A DNA stretch of 48,199 bases from an uncultured Lentisphaeria bacterium (GCA_949287225.1 CASEFP010000023.1:1-48199); one strand, 5' to 3'; numbered from the stretch's first letter, positions 35,658-43,935 are shown. Program-made: numbers and translations. The notes: generated by a model from the sequence alone, not told the origin.

Positions 35658-38008
35658 GAAGCATCATCCTCTTTGAACTCAAGGGCAACCTGCATGTCGG
35701 GGGATTCCGCCCCTTCCTCTGGAAGATCGCCTCGGAAGCGGGGCTTTCCGGATGGGTCGCGAACTCCGAACAGGGGGTTCTGATGCGCCTTGAGGGAGAG
35801 GAGGAACGGATCGGGGAGTTCATCAAGTCCATCCCCTCCAAAGTCCCGAACGCGTTTTACATGAAGGAGATCCGCCTGGTCCGGCGCGAGCCCAGCGGTC
35901 CGCTCGACCTGCGCCACGTCGGTTTCCGCATCACCGGGGAGGACAATAAAGTTCCCCTGATCAATCCGGACCGGGCCCCGTGTCCGAAATGCATCGCCGA
36001 GGCGGAAGATCCCGCATCGCGCCGCTATATCTATCCCTTTTCAAGCTGTTTCATCTGCGGACCGAGCTACTCCTTTGCGCTGCGCACGCCGTTCATCCGC
36101 AAGAATACGAGCATGACCGCTTTCCCGATGTGCACCGATTGCCGGAACGAAAAAAACGATACGCATGATACGCATCACTATGCCTCTGAAACGCTCGCCT
36201 GCCCGAAGTGCGGCCCGCAGATTTTCCTCCTCGACATGTACGGGGAGCTGATCGACGACGCAGTGCCGATCTGCCGGGCGCAGGAGGGGCTGCGCGGCGG
36301 GGATATTCTCGCGATTCAGTCCGTCTACGGCGGATTCCTGCTCTGCGCGGACGCGTTCAACACGGATACGATTCTGCGCCTCCGGCGGAAAAAGAAACTG
36401 CCGGACCGCCCGCTCAGCCTGCTGGCAAAAAACGTGGAATGCGTCAGACGATATTTTGAATGCTCGCCGGAAGAGGAGAAACTCCTCGCCTCTCCGATTG
36501 CGCCCGTGGTCATACTGAAGCGGAAAAAAGAGAGCGGCGGACTGCGTCCCCTGCCTGATCTGATCTCTCCGGACACCGACACGGTGGGAGTCGGACTGCC
36601 GCCGTCGCTGATCGAAAAACTGCTGTTCGACCACCATGCGGGAAACGCGCCGGACTCCGGGTTCGAGTTTCTCGTGACCTGCGGCGACAACCGCCCCGGC
36701 AAGGCGGAGTGTCTGGACATCGACGAAATCTTCAACCGCCTGATGCCGTTCACCGATAAATTCCTCTGTCACGATCTGAAAACGGGACACCCCTGTCCCG
36801 CCTCGATCTGCACGGTCCGTGACGGACGCGTCCGGATCTGGCGGCGGTCGCGCGGCTATGTGCCGCAGGGCATCGCCTTCAACGGACGCCTCACGCGCAA
36901 TGTCGCGGCATACGGCACGGACGCGCCGGCGGCCGTGGCATTCGGCGTCGGCAAGGAGATTCTGCCCTCCCAGTGCATCGGGATGGTGGATTCCCGGGAG
37001 TCGGCAACCATCCTTTCCGATGTTCTGGAACGCTTCACCTATCTCACGGATCATGTCCCGGGCCTGGTGGTCTGCGACATGGACAAGGAATCCTTCAGCG
37101 CGCGGGAGGCCGCCGCCTTCGCGGACAGGCACGCGCTCCCGCTGGTGACCGTCCAGTCGCATCACGCCCACGCGCTCGCCTGCATGGCGGAACACGGGCT
37201 GCGCCATGCCCTTGCGCTGGTCTACAACGGCGGCGGATACGGTCCCGACGGAACCGAGTGGGGCGGAGAGTGCCTCGAAGCGAATACGGACGGATTCTGC
37301 CGCTTCGCCTCGTTCAACGGCCGCTACCGCCTCGAGGCAAGGGACGCGCAGATCCGTTCGGCGAAACTTTTTCTGGAGCGTCTTGTCGAAATCGGGCACG
37401 AACCGGAACAGCCGCTGCTGGATCGTCTGCGGGTCGACCGGAGCGAATATGAACTCTGGAAGAAAAACTATCTGGACGGACGCGGAAACGCCGTCTTCTC
37501 CCATGCCGCGATCCGTCTGTTCGACGCGGTCTGCGCGGGCATCGGCGCGGCGCCGGATTTCTGCACATACGACAACCGCTGTCTGCTGATCCTGAACAAA
37601 TACGCGTCGCGCTGCACTCTTCCCCTCGCGGAAATTCCCGGAACAATCCGGAATCTCTTCCGGTTCGACATGCGCGAAGAGGAGCGCTATTCCGTGCTTG
37701 ACTGGAGCCGGACGTTCGTAAATCTTGCCGCTCTCGCCCAGTTGCCGGAAGAGGAGCTTCCGCTCTATGCGAAGGCCTTTTACGGCGCGATGGCAGAGGC
37801 GGGGCTCGCAATGATCGACTATGCCGCGCGCTTCTCGCGGGAGCGCGCCGTGGTGCTTTCCGGGCGCCTGTTCCAGGACGGACTGCTCAGCGACATGACC
37901 GCCGAACTCCTGACTGCGCGCGGCTATACCGTTTACCAGCATGAGAAAACGCCGGCGGACGAATCAGGGGTATGCATCGGACAGGCATACGCCGCGGGAA
38001 TGTCCTGA
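35654..38008 (+). CDS. HypF-like carbamoyltransferase with altered active-site motifs
   Basis: 784 residues with the whole HypF domain order. An acylphosphatase-like N-terminus (R19 kept in HVGGFRPF, where HypF has VQGVGFRP). Two Cys4 zinc fingers (C110/C113/C132/C135, with YIYPFSSCFICGPSYSF; and C160/C163/C183/C186). A YrdC-like domain at about 205-400. A Kae1-like domain to the end (SHHAHA with H503/H504/H506, YNGGGYGPDGTEWGGE, SGRLFQDGLL). True HypF makes the thiocarbamate on HypE for the cyanide ligands of [NiFe]-hydrogenases. By my eye alignment the YrdC motifs are changed: Lys to Q222, and R-x-D-D-S-V to P380-C-P-A-S-I385. Coupled to hydF, not to hyp genes. Confidence 0.85.
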   Translation: MRSIILFELKGNLHVGGFRPFLWKIASEAGLSGWVANSEQGVLMRLEGEEERIGEFIKSIPSKVPNAFYMKEIRLVRREPSGPLDLRHVGFRITGEDNKVPLINPDRAPCPKCIAEAEDPASRRYIYPFSSCFICGPSYSFALRTPFIRKNTSMTAFPMCTDCRNEKNDTHDTHHYASETLACPKCGPQIFLLDMYGELIDDAVPICRAQEGLRGGDILAIQSVYGGFLLCADAFNTDTILRLRRKKKLPDRPLSLLAKNVECVRRYFECSPEEEKLLASPIAPVVILKRKKESGGLRPLPDLISPDTDTVGVGLPPSLIEKLLFDHHAGNAPDSGFEFLVTCGDNRPGKAECLDIDEIFNRLMPFTDKFLCHDLKTGHPCPASICTVRDGRVRIWRRSRGYVPQGIAFNGRLTRNVAAYGTDAPAAVAFGVGKEILPSQCIGMVDSRESATILSDVLERFTYLTDHVPGLVVCDMDKESFSAREAAAFADRHALPLVTVQSHHAHALACMAEHGLRHALALVYNGGGYGPDGTEWGGECLEANTDGFCRFASFNGRYRLEARDAQIRSAKLFLERLVEIGHEPEQPLLDRLRVDRSEYELWKKNYLDGRGNAVFSHAAIRLFDAVCAGIGAAPDFCTYDNRCLLILNKYASRCTLPLAEIPGTIRNLFRFDMREEERYSVLDWSRTFVNLAALAQLPEEELPLYAKAFYGAMAEAGLAMIDYAARFSRERAVVLSGRLFQDGLLSDMTAELLTARGYTVYQHEKTPADESGVCIGQAYAAGMS

Positions 38009-38216
38009 GCGCATCCCGCTCCGATAAAGAAAAATCCCGCCGTGAGGAAAAGAAAGACTTCCTCCACATCCGGATGAAATCATTGAGATTCCCTTCTTCC
38101 ATGATCTGCGACGGCAAACAGTTATTACCATGCCGCAAATACAAGAAAAAGGAGTCCGGCAGCGATGTTTTTCCCCGAAAAGCAGAAAGAAAAAAGGGAT
38201 TTATCCAAAGGAATTC

Positions 38217-38245
38217 TTGAAAAATGAGCAGGGAAATCGTATATT
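38217..38245 (+). promoter_or_regulatory. Candidate greA promoter
   Basis: TTGAAA (38217-38222), 17-base spacer, TATATT (38240-38245), 59 bases before the start. The rest of the 295-base gap after the HypF-like gene holds two small hairpins (38008-38022 region and 38041-38071) but no recognisable gene. Confidence 0.5.
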
Positions 38246-38303
38246 ATCAGGTTATGGGAAATTACAAACGGCTAATTGACATAAAAACAAGGAGCGTGAT
38301 CCG

Positions 38304-40424
38304 ATGATTACGGAACAGCAGGCGTTGGACGACCTGATCGTTGCCGCCGCGCAGGAAAACAATGACGCGGCAGTGATCAAACTTCTCTCGGAAATCAAAA
38401 CATGCGATGTGAAGCTGCTGAAGGATGCGGCGGCAAATTTCGATTTCCTTTTCGAGGCGTGGGACGACACCGTCGCAAAATTCGACGACAAAGCGGCCGT
38501 CTGCCTCTATCTTGCTGAAAATTCCGTGCTCGACACCCAGAACTTCCGCACCGCGCTGCACAATGCGGTCCGGAAATTCCTCCCACCCTACATCTCCAGC
38601 CCCGGCATTGCGAAAACCGTCGGCGCCAGAGACCAGTCCGTTCCCGTTCACGATGTCGCGGCGCGCATCCGGAAACTCCGGAAGCTCAAAACCAACGCGT
38701 TCGTCTATCAGATCGAATCGCAGAGCTGGGGCCGCGTCGTCAATGTGGACAAGGTCGTCGCCACCATCGCGGTCAACACCTTCGCAACAGGAGCCCAGCT
38801 TTCGATTCCGATCGCCAACGCGCTCGCGGGCTGCCTCTTTTTCGAGCCCAGCGTCGAAATGACCTCGATCATCGCCACGGAAAAACGCAATCTCAAACCC
38901 GCCGCCTTCTACCACCAGAAACTGGAGAAATACTCTCTCGGCGACCTCTCCGAAACCAAGATCAAAGACCTCCTTTTCCGGATGTTCGTGCCGCAGATTC
39001 TCTCCCAGGAGGAATTTGCCAAATGGTGGGCCTCCGCCGACGCACCCGCTGCGACCGCGCCCAGACAGCGCGCCTTCCAGGATGCCCGGAGTATTCTTGA
39101 ACTTTCCACCCTGCTTGCGCCGCTGGATCCCGCAGCAGTCAAGGTGGATATGGCTGCGGCACAGAAGCTCTCGAAGCTCTTTCTGCACCTGAAACCGGTG
39201 ATGTCGCCGAAGGATCTGGAGATGCTGGCCGAGTGCATCGCGATGCTTGCAGATTCCGCCGACGCCGAAACGCTGAAAGTCATGTATCAGCCGCTGCGGG
39301 GGAAAGTCGCCTTCTGGCCTCGCGAAATCAACGAGTCCATCCCGCTGAAACAGCTGGAAATCTGGGGACGGCTTTCGGTCAGGCACTTCACCGGATTTCT
39401 GAAAGCGGCAAGCCTTGTCTACGACCGCCTTGAAATCGCGAAACTCGCCACAATCCTCCCGCTCCGCTGCATCTCGATCATGTTCGAATCCCTGACCGTG
39501 GACGACATCAGTGATGCGGTCTTTGCCGCAAACAGCCTCAATTCCGATATTCTGCTCGCAATCTGGAAAAACCGCGCAAAATTCCCTCACGAACTGACCA
39601 GTTTCCTTACAATGGCCAACATCTCGGCAGCCCTGTCGGTCGAAGGCCTTCCCAAGGAGTGGGCGGCGGCACAGCGTGAACTCAAGAAATCGCTGTTCGA
39701 CAAAGCCGATTTCCAGAAGTTCGTGCTCGCCAATGCAGGTTCGAACATTCCATCGGTCATCACCGCAATCCAGCGGATGCGCAACATGGCGCCGGGCGAA
39801 TGCCAGAGTCTGCTGGTCAAGCTTTCGCGCCACTCCGAAGCGCTCAAGGAGCAGATTGAAAGCGGCGAAGGCCGCAAACTCCTTGCCGCCCAGGATGCGG
39901 AAGCAGGCAAGAAACCCAAGGAAGGTCCGCCGATGACATCGATCCGATCCTACAAGGGACTGGTCGCCGAACTGGACAACATCGTCAAGGTTCAGGTTCC
40001 GGAAAACAACAAGGCGATCGAACATGCGCGCGGGTTCGGCGATTTCCGCGAAAATGCCGAATACGACGCGGCCAAGGAGCGCAGACGTTTCCTCCAGCGC
40101 CGCCGTTCCGAACTGGAAATGCTCATTGCAACGGTCCAGCCCATTGATTTCCGCGCCATCAGGATTGATCCGGAAAAGGTCTCTTTCGGCACCATGGTGA
40201 CCGCGGAATCCCCGGACGGGAAGACCACGGATTACTGCATTGTCGGAGCCTGGGACGGCGATCCGGACCGGAATCTGGTTTCCTACAAGACAAAATTCGG
40301 AGAAACACTTCTGGGAGCCAAAGTTGGAGAAACGGTCAAGCTCCCCGACGGTGAAACTATTACAATCAAGAAGATTTCTCCGCTTCCGGACGCTCTTGCA
40401 AAAGAGCTCTCCCCTGAAGAGTGA
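38304..40424 (+). CDS. greA: Transcription elongation factor GreA, long PVC-type form
   Basis: 706 residues; normal GreA is about 158. The GreA part is at the C-terminus: a coiled coil around 550-620 carrying the catalytic tip GD580-F-R-E583-NAEYDAAKE, and then the FKBP-like domain (VSFGTMVTAESPDG, LLGAKVGETVKLPDGETITI). It inserts into the secondary channel of RNA polymerase and triggers cleavage of backtracked RNA. The first about 540 residues are helical, with no motif I know. A GreA of similar length occurs in chlamydiae, so this supports PVC ancestry. AAGGAG lies before the ATG. The metallophosphoesterase gene overlaps its stop. Confidence 0.9.
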   Translation: MITEQQALDDLIVAAAQENNDAAVIKLLSEIKTCDVKLLKDAAANFDFLFEAWDDTVAKFDDKAAVCLYLAENSVLDTQNFRTALHNAVRKFLPPYISSPGIAKTVGARDQSVPVHDVAARIRKLRKLKTNAFVYQIESQSWGRVVNVDKVVATIAVNTFATGAQLSIPIANALAGCLFFEPSVEMTSIIATEKRNLKPAAFYHQKLEKYSLGDLSETKIKDLLFRMFVPQILSQEEFAKWWASADAPAATAPRQRAFQDARSILELSTLLAPLDPAAVKVDMAAAQKLSKLFLHLKPVMSPKDLEMLAECIAMLADSADAETLKVMYQPLRGKVAFWPREINESIPLKQLEIWGRLSVRHFTGFLKAASLVYDRLEIAKLATILPLRCISIMFESLTVDDISDAVFAANSLNSDILLAIWKNRAKFPHELTSFLTMANISAALSVEGLPKEWAAAQRELKKSLFDKADFQKFVLANAGSNIPSVITAIQRMRNMAPGECQSLLVKLSRHSEALKEQIESGEGRKLLAAQDAEAGKKPKEGPPMTSIRSYKGLVAELDNIVKVQVPENNKAIEHARGFGDFRENAEYDAAKERRRFLQRRRSELEMLIATVQPIDFRAIRIDPEKVSFGTMVTAESPDGKTTDYCIVGAWDGDPDRNLVSYKTKFGETLLGAKVGETVKLPDGETITIKKISPLPDALAKELSPEE

Positions 40425-41308
40425 ATTTGAAAAGAGAAACAAAAAGCGCTCCGGGACTCTGGAAACGGAGCCGTAATCCCCTCATCAGCGAATCACATGG
40501 AGGCATCCTCCGTGTGGTTCAACTGCGGATTCCGTTGCCCCGGCATCTTTCCTTTCTGAACGGACGCAGATTCTTCTTCTTTTCCGACACGCATCTGCGT
40601 CCAACCGGAAAATATCCTTCGGAACCGGGACTCTCCGCATGGAGCAACGCCGGGTTCCCGGGAGATGAAGTTCTCCGGGAAGCACTCTCTTTTCGTCCGG
40701 ACTTTACGCTGTTCGGCGGAGATCTCCTCCGTCATATCTGCTGTTTCGACGCGGGAATCGCCTTTTTAAAAGCCATGCCGGGCAAATGGAAGCTGGCTGT
40801 CTATGGAAATTGGGACCGGCGCCGGGCCGCATGGTTTCCGTTTCATGTGTTTGAGCGCGAACTGCAGAAGGCACGTGTTCTTCCGCTGGTCAATGAATCG
40901 TTCACCAGAGAGGGAATCCGATTTTTCGGCATGGATGACTTCAAAAGCGCTGTACCCCGCTATGAGCCTCCGGATTCGGAAGCTGTTTTCAACTGTATTC
41001 TTTCCCACAATCCGGATGCGGTTCCCTATGCAATGACGCAGCGGGATTTGGATTCCGCCGATCTGATTCTCTGCGGTCATACCCACGGCGGCCAGGTGCG
41101 CATTCCCGGATACGGGGCGGTATTGACCTCCTCCATCCATGGAAAGCATTTTGAATACGGGCTTTATGAAATCCGGAATTCCGCCGTGAAGCTGTATGTC
41201 ACGGCAGGACTTGGCATTACATTCCTCCCGATCCGTTTCCGCTGTCCCCCGGAAGTCGTGAAGATTGAGCTCTTTGACCCTTATGCGGAAAAATCCATCC
41301 CCCGCTGA
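40421..41308 (+). CDS. Metallophosphoesterase (calcineurin-like, YkuE/YaeI type)
   Basis: 295 residues if started at GTG 40421, which overlaps the greA stop (GTGA); 264 if started at GTG 40514. Metal-binding motifs in order: SDTHL, GGDLL, GNWD (usually GNHD, so one ligand-adjacent His is Trp), LSHNPD and CGHTHGGQ. The family hydrolyses phosphodiesters, in some members on lipid A precursors. Similarity to relatives begins only at about residue 32 (VVQLRIPLP), favouring the second start, which has GGAGG ten bases upstream within a small hairpin. No ATG is available near either site. Confidence 0.82.
   Translation: MNLKRETKSAPGLWKRSRNPLISESHGGILRVVQLRIPLPRHLSFLNGRRFFFFSDTHLRPTGKYPSEPGLSAWSNAGFPGDEVLREALSFRPDFTLFGGDLLRHICCFDAGIAFLKAMPGKWKLAVYGNWDRRRAAWFPFHVFERELQKARVLPLVNESFTREGIRFFGMDDFKSAVPRYEPPDSEAVFNCILSHNPDAVPYAMTQRDLDSADLILCGHTHGGQVRIPGYGAVLTSSIHGKHFEYGLYEIRNSAVKLYVTAGLGITFLPIRFRCPPEVVKIELFDPYAEKSIPR
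40499..40511 (+). promoter_or_regulatory. Hairpin holding a candidate ribosome-binding site (GGAGG-CAT-CCTCC)
   Basis: A perfect 5-base inverted repeat whose 5' arm is a full Shine-Dalgarno sequence, 10 bases before GTG 40514. Folding would hide the site; a ribosome arriving from greA would open it. Confidence 0.45.
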
Positions 41309-41502
41309 AACAGGAATTCCTTTCCGCGCTTCCGCACACATCAGCTGCGGCATTCCATACGGCAAGGCATCCTATTCCGCCCCGAAGAGAGCATGAAATA
41401 TTCCATCTGCAAACCGGAGTTTCAGAAGCCGGAAATGCGCCCGCCCTTGCCCGGCAATAAGTCCGGCAGCGGAAACGTCCCATGGCGTATTCAACATGAA
41501 AA

Positions 41503-41586
41503 TGGTGCACGAGACAGGACTTGAACCTGCACTTCTTGCGAAACCGGAACCTAAATCCGGCGCGTCTGCCGTTCCGCCACTCGTGC
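41503..41586 (-). tRNA. tRNA-Leu, anticodon UAG
   Basis: On the minus strand the acceptor stem GCACGAG/CTCGTGC closes a class II tRNA, followed by A and an encoded CCA (41505-41503). The D-loop, the anticodon stem CCGGA/TCCGG with loop TTTAGGT (anticodon TAG at 41553-41551), a long variable arm and GTTCAAGTC in the T-arm are all seen. It reads CUA and, by wobble, other CUN leucine codons. It starts seven bases after the stop of the HATPase gene on the same strand, so it is probably processed from that transcript or has a promoter inside the gene. Confidence 0.95.
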
Positions 41587-41593
41587 AATTCAC

Positions 41594-42001
41594 CTAAATT
41601 TGAACCCGGACAACGTTCCAGGCGTTTTCCCGGACATAACGCATCGAACGCACCATCTCCCGGATCATACGAAGCCCCATGCCGCCCGAAGCACATTCCG
41701 CAAGATCCCCGTCCGGCTCGGGAAGCACCGCCGTCACCGGGTCAAAGGGGCGTCCGTCATCCATCAGGGTCAGAAACACGCCCCGGCCATTATGCTCCGC
41801 CAGAACTTTGATCCGATGCCCGGATTCCCCGTCAAATGCATATTTCACAATATTGGTCGCAAGCTCCTCATACGTGAGAAACAGCAGGTATCCCTGCCGT
41901 TCGGAAAGCCCCGACTCCTCTGAAAAACGGCGGAGAAACTCTCCCGAAGCGGCAACATCCTCCATCGTATTGCGAAAATTGAATTCCAGCTTGCCGGACA
42001 T
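41594..42001 (-). CDS. HATPase-type anti-sigma factor kinase (RsbW/SpoIIAB-like)
   Basis: 135 residues of the HATPase_c_2 type. The N-box is TYEELATNIVKYAF, the G1 box DDGRPFDP, and G2 SGGMGLRMIREMV. RsbW-like proteins bind and hold a sigma factor or another target and phosphorylate a STAS partner on Ser. The STAS gene lies 29 bases upstream on the same strand, making a complete kinase-antagonist pair. No sigma factor or PP2C phosphatase is in the window, so the target is elsewhere and may not be a sigma factor. Confidence 0.9.
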   Translation of the reverse strand: MSGKLEFNFRNTMEDVAASGEFLRRFSEESGLSERQGYLLFLTYEELATNIVKYAFDGESGHRIKVLAEHNGRGVFLTLMDDGRPFDPVTAVLPEPDGDLAECASGGMGLRMIREMVRSMRYVRENAWNVVRVQI

Positions 42002-42030
42002 ACTTCTCCCAGGAGACGCGCCCTTCTATC

Positions 42031-42375
42031 TCAGGCGTTTTTCAGAAGTTCCAGCGCTTTGGAAAAATCATTCTCAATGGGCATCACGGCGGCGAATCCC
42101 GCCGTCTGGAGCGCCTCCAGCACGACCGGCTGCGGATTGTAGACCACCAGTTTCGCTCCGTTCGCACGCAGCGCCTTGGCCGCATTCAGCAGCATCCGCA
42201 TCCCCAGCGAGGCAATAAACCCGACCTCGGTCATGTCCACAATCGCGGGCTTGCCCTTTTCGCTGACAACATGCGTAAATTTTTCCTCCAGAGAGGTCAC
42301 ACCGTCAATATCAAGCCGCCCCGAAAGAGCCACATGCGTGTAATCGCCGTCCGCTTTAATTACTTTCAGTTCCAT
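42031..42375 (-). CDS. STAS-domain anti-sigma factor antagonist
   Basis: 114 residues, a single STAS domain. LSGRLDIDGVTSLEEKF and IVDMTEVGFIASLGMRMLL are diagnostic, and S56 (A-S-L-G-M-R) is at the site phosphorylated by RsbW-type kinases. In its unphosphorylated form it would capture the kinase encoded next to it and free the kinase's target. GGGAG lies eight bases before the ATG, directly after a terminator hairpin and U-run, so its leader may be attenuated. Confidence 0.92.
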   Translation of the reverse strand: MELKVIKADGDYTHVALSGRLDIDGVTSLEEKFTHVVSEKGKPAIVDMTEVGFIASLGMRMLLNAAKALRANGAKLVVYNPQPVVLEALQTAGFAAVMPIENDFSKALELLKNA

Positions 42376-42388
42376 ACGTCATTCTCCC

Positions 42389-42416
42389 AAAAAATTCCGG
42401 ATTGCGGGAATCCGGA
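42389..42416 (-). terminator. Rho-independent terminator upstream of the STAS gene
   Basis: On the minus strand TCCGGATT (42416-42409) pairs perfectly with AATCCGGA (42403-42396), loop CCCGC, followed by A and TTTTTT (42394-42389). It ends gcvPB transcripts. A promoter candidate lies just upstream of it, so it may also act as an attenuator for the STAS gene. Confidence 0.8.
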
Positions 42417-42430
42417 CCGTCTTTCCGATT

Positions 42431-42458
42431 AATGTACCCTCTCCCGGAAAAAAAGCAA
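42431..42458 (-). promoter_or_regulatory. Candidate STAS-HATPase-tRNA promoter
   Basis: Minus strand: TTGCTT (42458-42453), 16-base spacer, TACATT (42436-42431), the same -10 as before thrS. It overlaps an A/T-rich imperfect hairpin (42442-42479) after gcvPB. Confidence 0.4.
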
Positions 42459-42483
42459 ATCAGAGTTTTTTCCGCGGGAAAAG

Positions 42484-43935
42484 TCAGCAGCAGGCGAGAT
42501 CGGGTTTGCGCGCGGCGGTCGTCTCGTCCAGACGCTTCACCGGCATCGTCAGCGGACACGCCTTCAGCGATTCCGGCGACTCCTGCGCCAGCTTCGCGAT
42601 TTCGATCATCGCCGCGATGAATACATCCATATCCTCGCGCGACTCGGTCTCCGTCGGCTCGATCATCAGCGCCTCGGGCACGATCAGCGGGAAGTAGATC
42701 GTCGGCGGGTGAATGCCGCGGTCGATCAGCCCCTTCGCCACATCCAGCGCGTGGACACCCCCTTCCCGCACCTGTTTCGACGCGGAAAAGACACACTCGT
42801 GCATGCAGACGCGGTCGTATTTGCGCTCATAGTAGGGTTTCAGCGCCGCCATGATGTAGTTGGCGTTCAGGACCGCGTTTTCGCTGACGCGCACCAGCCC
42901 TTTGCGCCCGAGCGTCAGAAGATAGGCGTAGGCGCGCAGGATCACGCCGAAGTTGCCGTAGAACGGCGCGATGTAGCCGATCGACTCGGGATGTTCGTAT
43001 TCCAGCACGCACATGCCGTCGGAACGGCGCACCACGCGGGACACAGGCAGGAACGGAACAAGTTTTTCCACAACGCCGACCGGGCCGGCGCCGGGACCGC
43101 CTCCGCCGTGGGGCGTCGAGAAGGTCTTGTGGATGTTGACGTGCATCACATCGAAGCCGACGTCGCCGGGACGCAGCCGTCCGATGATCGCATTGAAATT
43201 GGCTCCGTCGCAATAGCAGAGCCCGCCCGCCTCATGGATCAGCGAACAGATCTCCTTCACGTTCGGATCGAACAACCCGAGCGTGTTCGGACAGGTCAGC
43301 ATGATACCGGCGATCTCAGGCGAAAGCATCGCTTTCAGGGCTTCCAGATCGACATTGCCGTTTTCGTCGCTCGGGACGACCTTCGTCGTGAATCCCGCCA
43401 CCGTCGCGCTCGCCGGATTCGTGCCGTGCGCGGCGTCGGGGATCAGCATGATCTTCCGCGCAAAATCCTTCCGGGACTTGTGATAGGCGGCGATCAGCAT
43501 GACGCCGGTAAGTTCGCCGTGCGCGCCCGCCATCGGCTGCATCGTGGTCTGGGAAAATCCGAGAATTTCGCTGAGCATCCGTTCGGTCTCGTAGATCACG
43601 GTCAGCGCGCCCTGCGTCAGGACGCCGCCGTGCCGGAGCTGCGGCAGAAGCGGATGCAGTTCGGCGAATCCGGGCAGCCGGACGATTTTTTCATGGGATT
43701 TCGGATTGTATTTCATCGTGCAGGAGCCGAGCGGATAGAAATTCGTGTCCACGCTCATGTTCATCCTGCTGAGGTTCGTGAAGTGGCGCACGGTCTCCAG
43801 TTCGGAGACCTCGGGCAGCGCGGCGGTTTCGGAACGCCTGAGGGACGGCGGAACGGCGCACCCCTGCGGCACGTCGAGAACGGGAAGAACGGCGCCTGTG
43901 CGCCCCGGGCGGCCGGATTCGAATATCAGTTTCAC
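42484..43935 (-). CDS. gcvPB: Glycine dehydrogenase (decarboxylating) subunit 2
   Basis: 483 residues. This is the pyridoxal-phosphate half of the split P-protein of the glycine cleavage system. The cofactor Lys is K270 in HVNIHKTFSTPHGGGGPG. SRMNMSVDTNFYPLGSCTMKYNP, PMAGAHGELTGV, PDAAHGTNPASA and YCDGANFNAIIG are typical. With GcvPA it decarboxylates glycine and passes the aminomethyl group to lipoylated GcvH. GcvH and GcvT are not in the window. Its start overlaps the gcvPA stop by four bases (ATGA), showing translational coupling. Confidence 0.97.
   Translation of the reverse strand: MKLIFESGRPGRTGAVLPVLDVPQGCAVPPSLRRSETAALPEVSELETVRHFTNLSRMNMSVDTNFYPLGSCTMKYNPKSHEKIVRLPGFAELHPLLPQLRHGGVLTQGALTVIYETERMLSEILGFSQTTMQPMAGAHGELTGVMLIAAYHKSRKDFARKIMLIPDAAHGTNPASATVAGFTTKVVPSDENGNVDLEALKAMLSPEIAGIMLTCPNTLGLFDPNVKEICSLIHEAGGLCYCDGANFNAIIGRLRPGDVGFDVMHVNIHKTFSTPHGGGGPGAGPVGVVEKLVPFLPVSRVVRRSDGMCVLEYEHPESIGYIAPFYGNFGVILRAYAYLLTLGRKGLVRVSENAVLNANYIMAALKPYYERKYDRVCMHECVFSASKQVREGGVHALDVAKGLIDRGIHPPTIYFPLIVPEALMIEPTETESREDMDVFIAAMIEIAKLAQESPESLKACPLTMPVKRLDETTAARKPDLACC

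Noticed and set aside
38009-38303. RNA gene or small protein gene between the HypF-like gene and greA
   Set aside because: Small hairpins are present, but no tRNA, known ncRNA fold or convincing ribosome-binding site plus frame. Only the greA promoter is supported.
41309-41502. Additional gene between the metallophosphoesterase and the tRNA
   Set aside because: No frame with homology or start signals; only GC-rich spacer sequence is seen.
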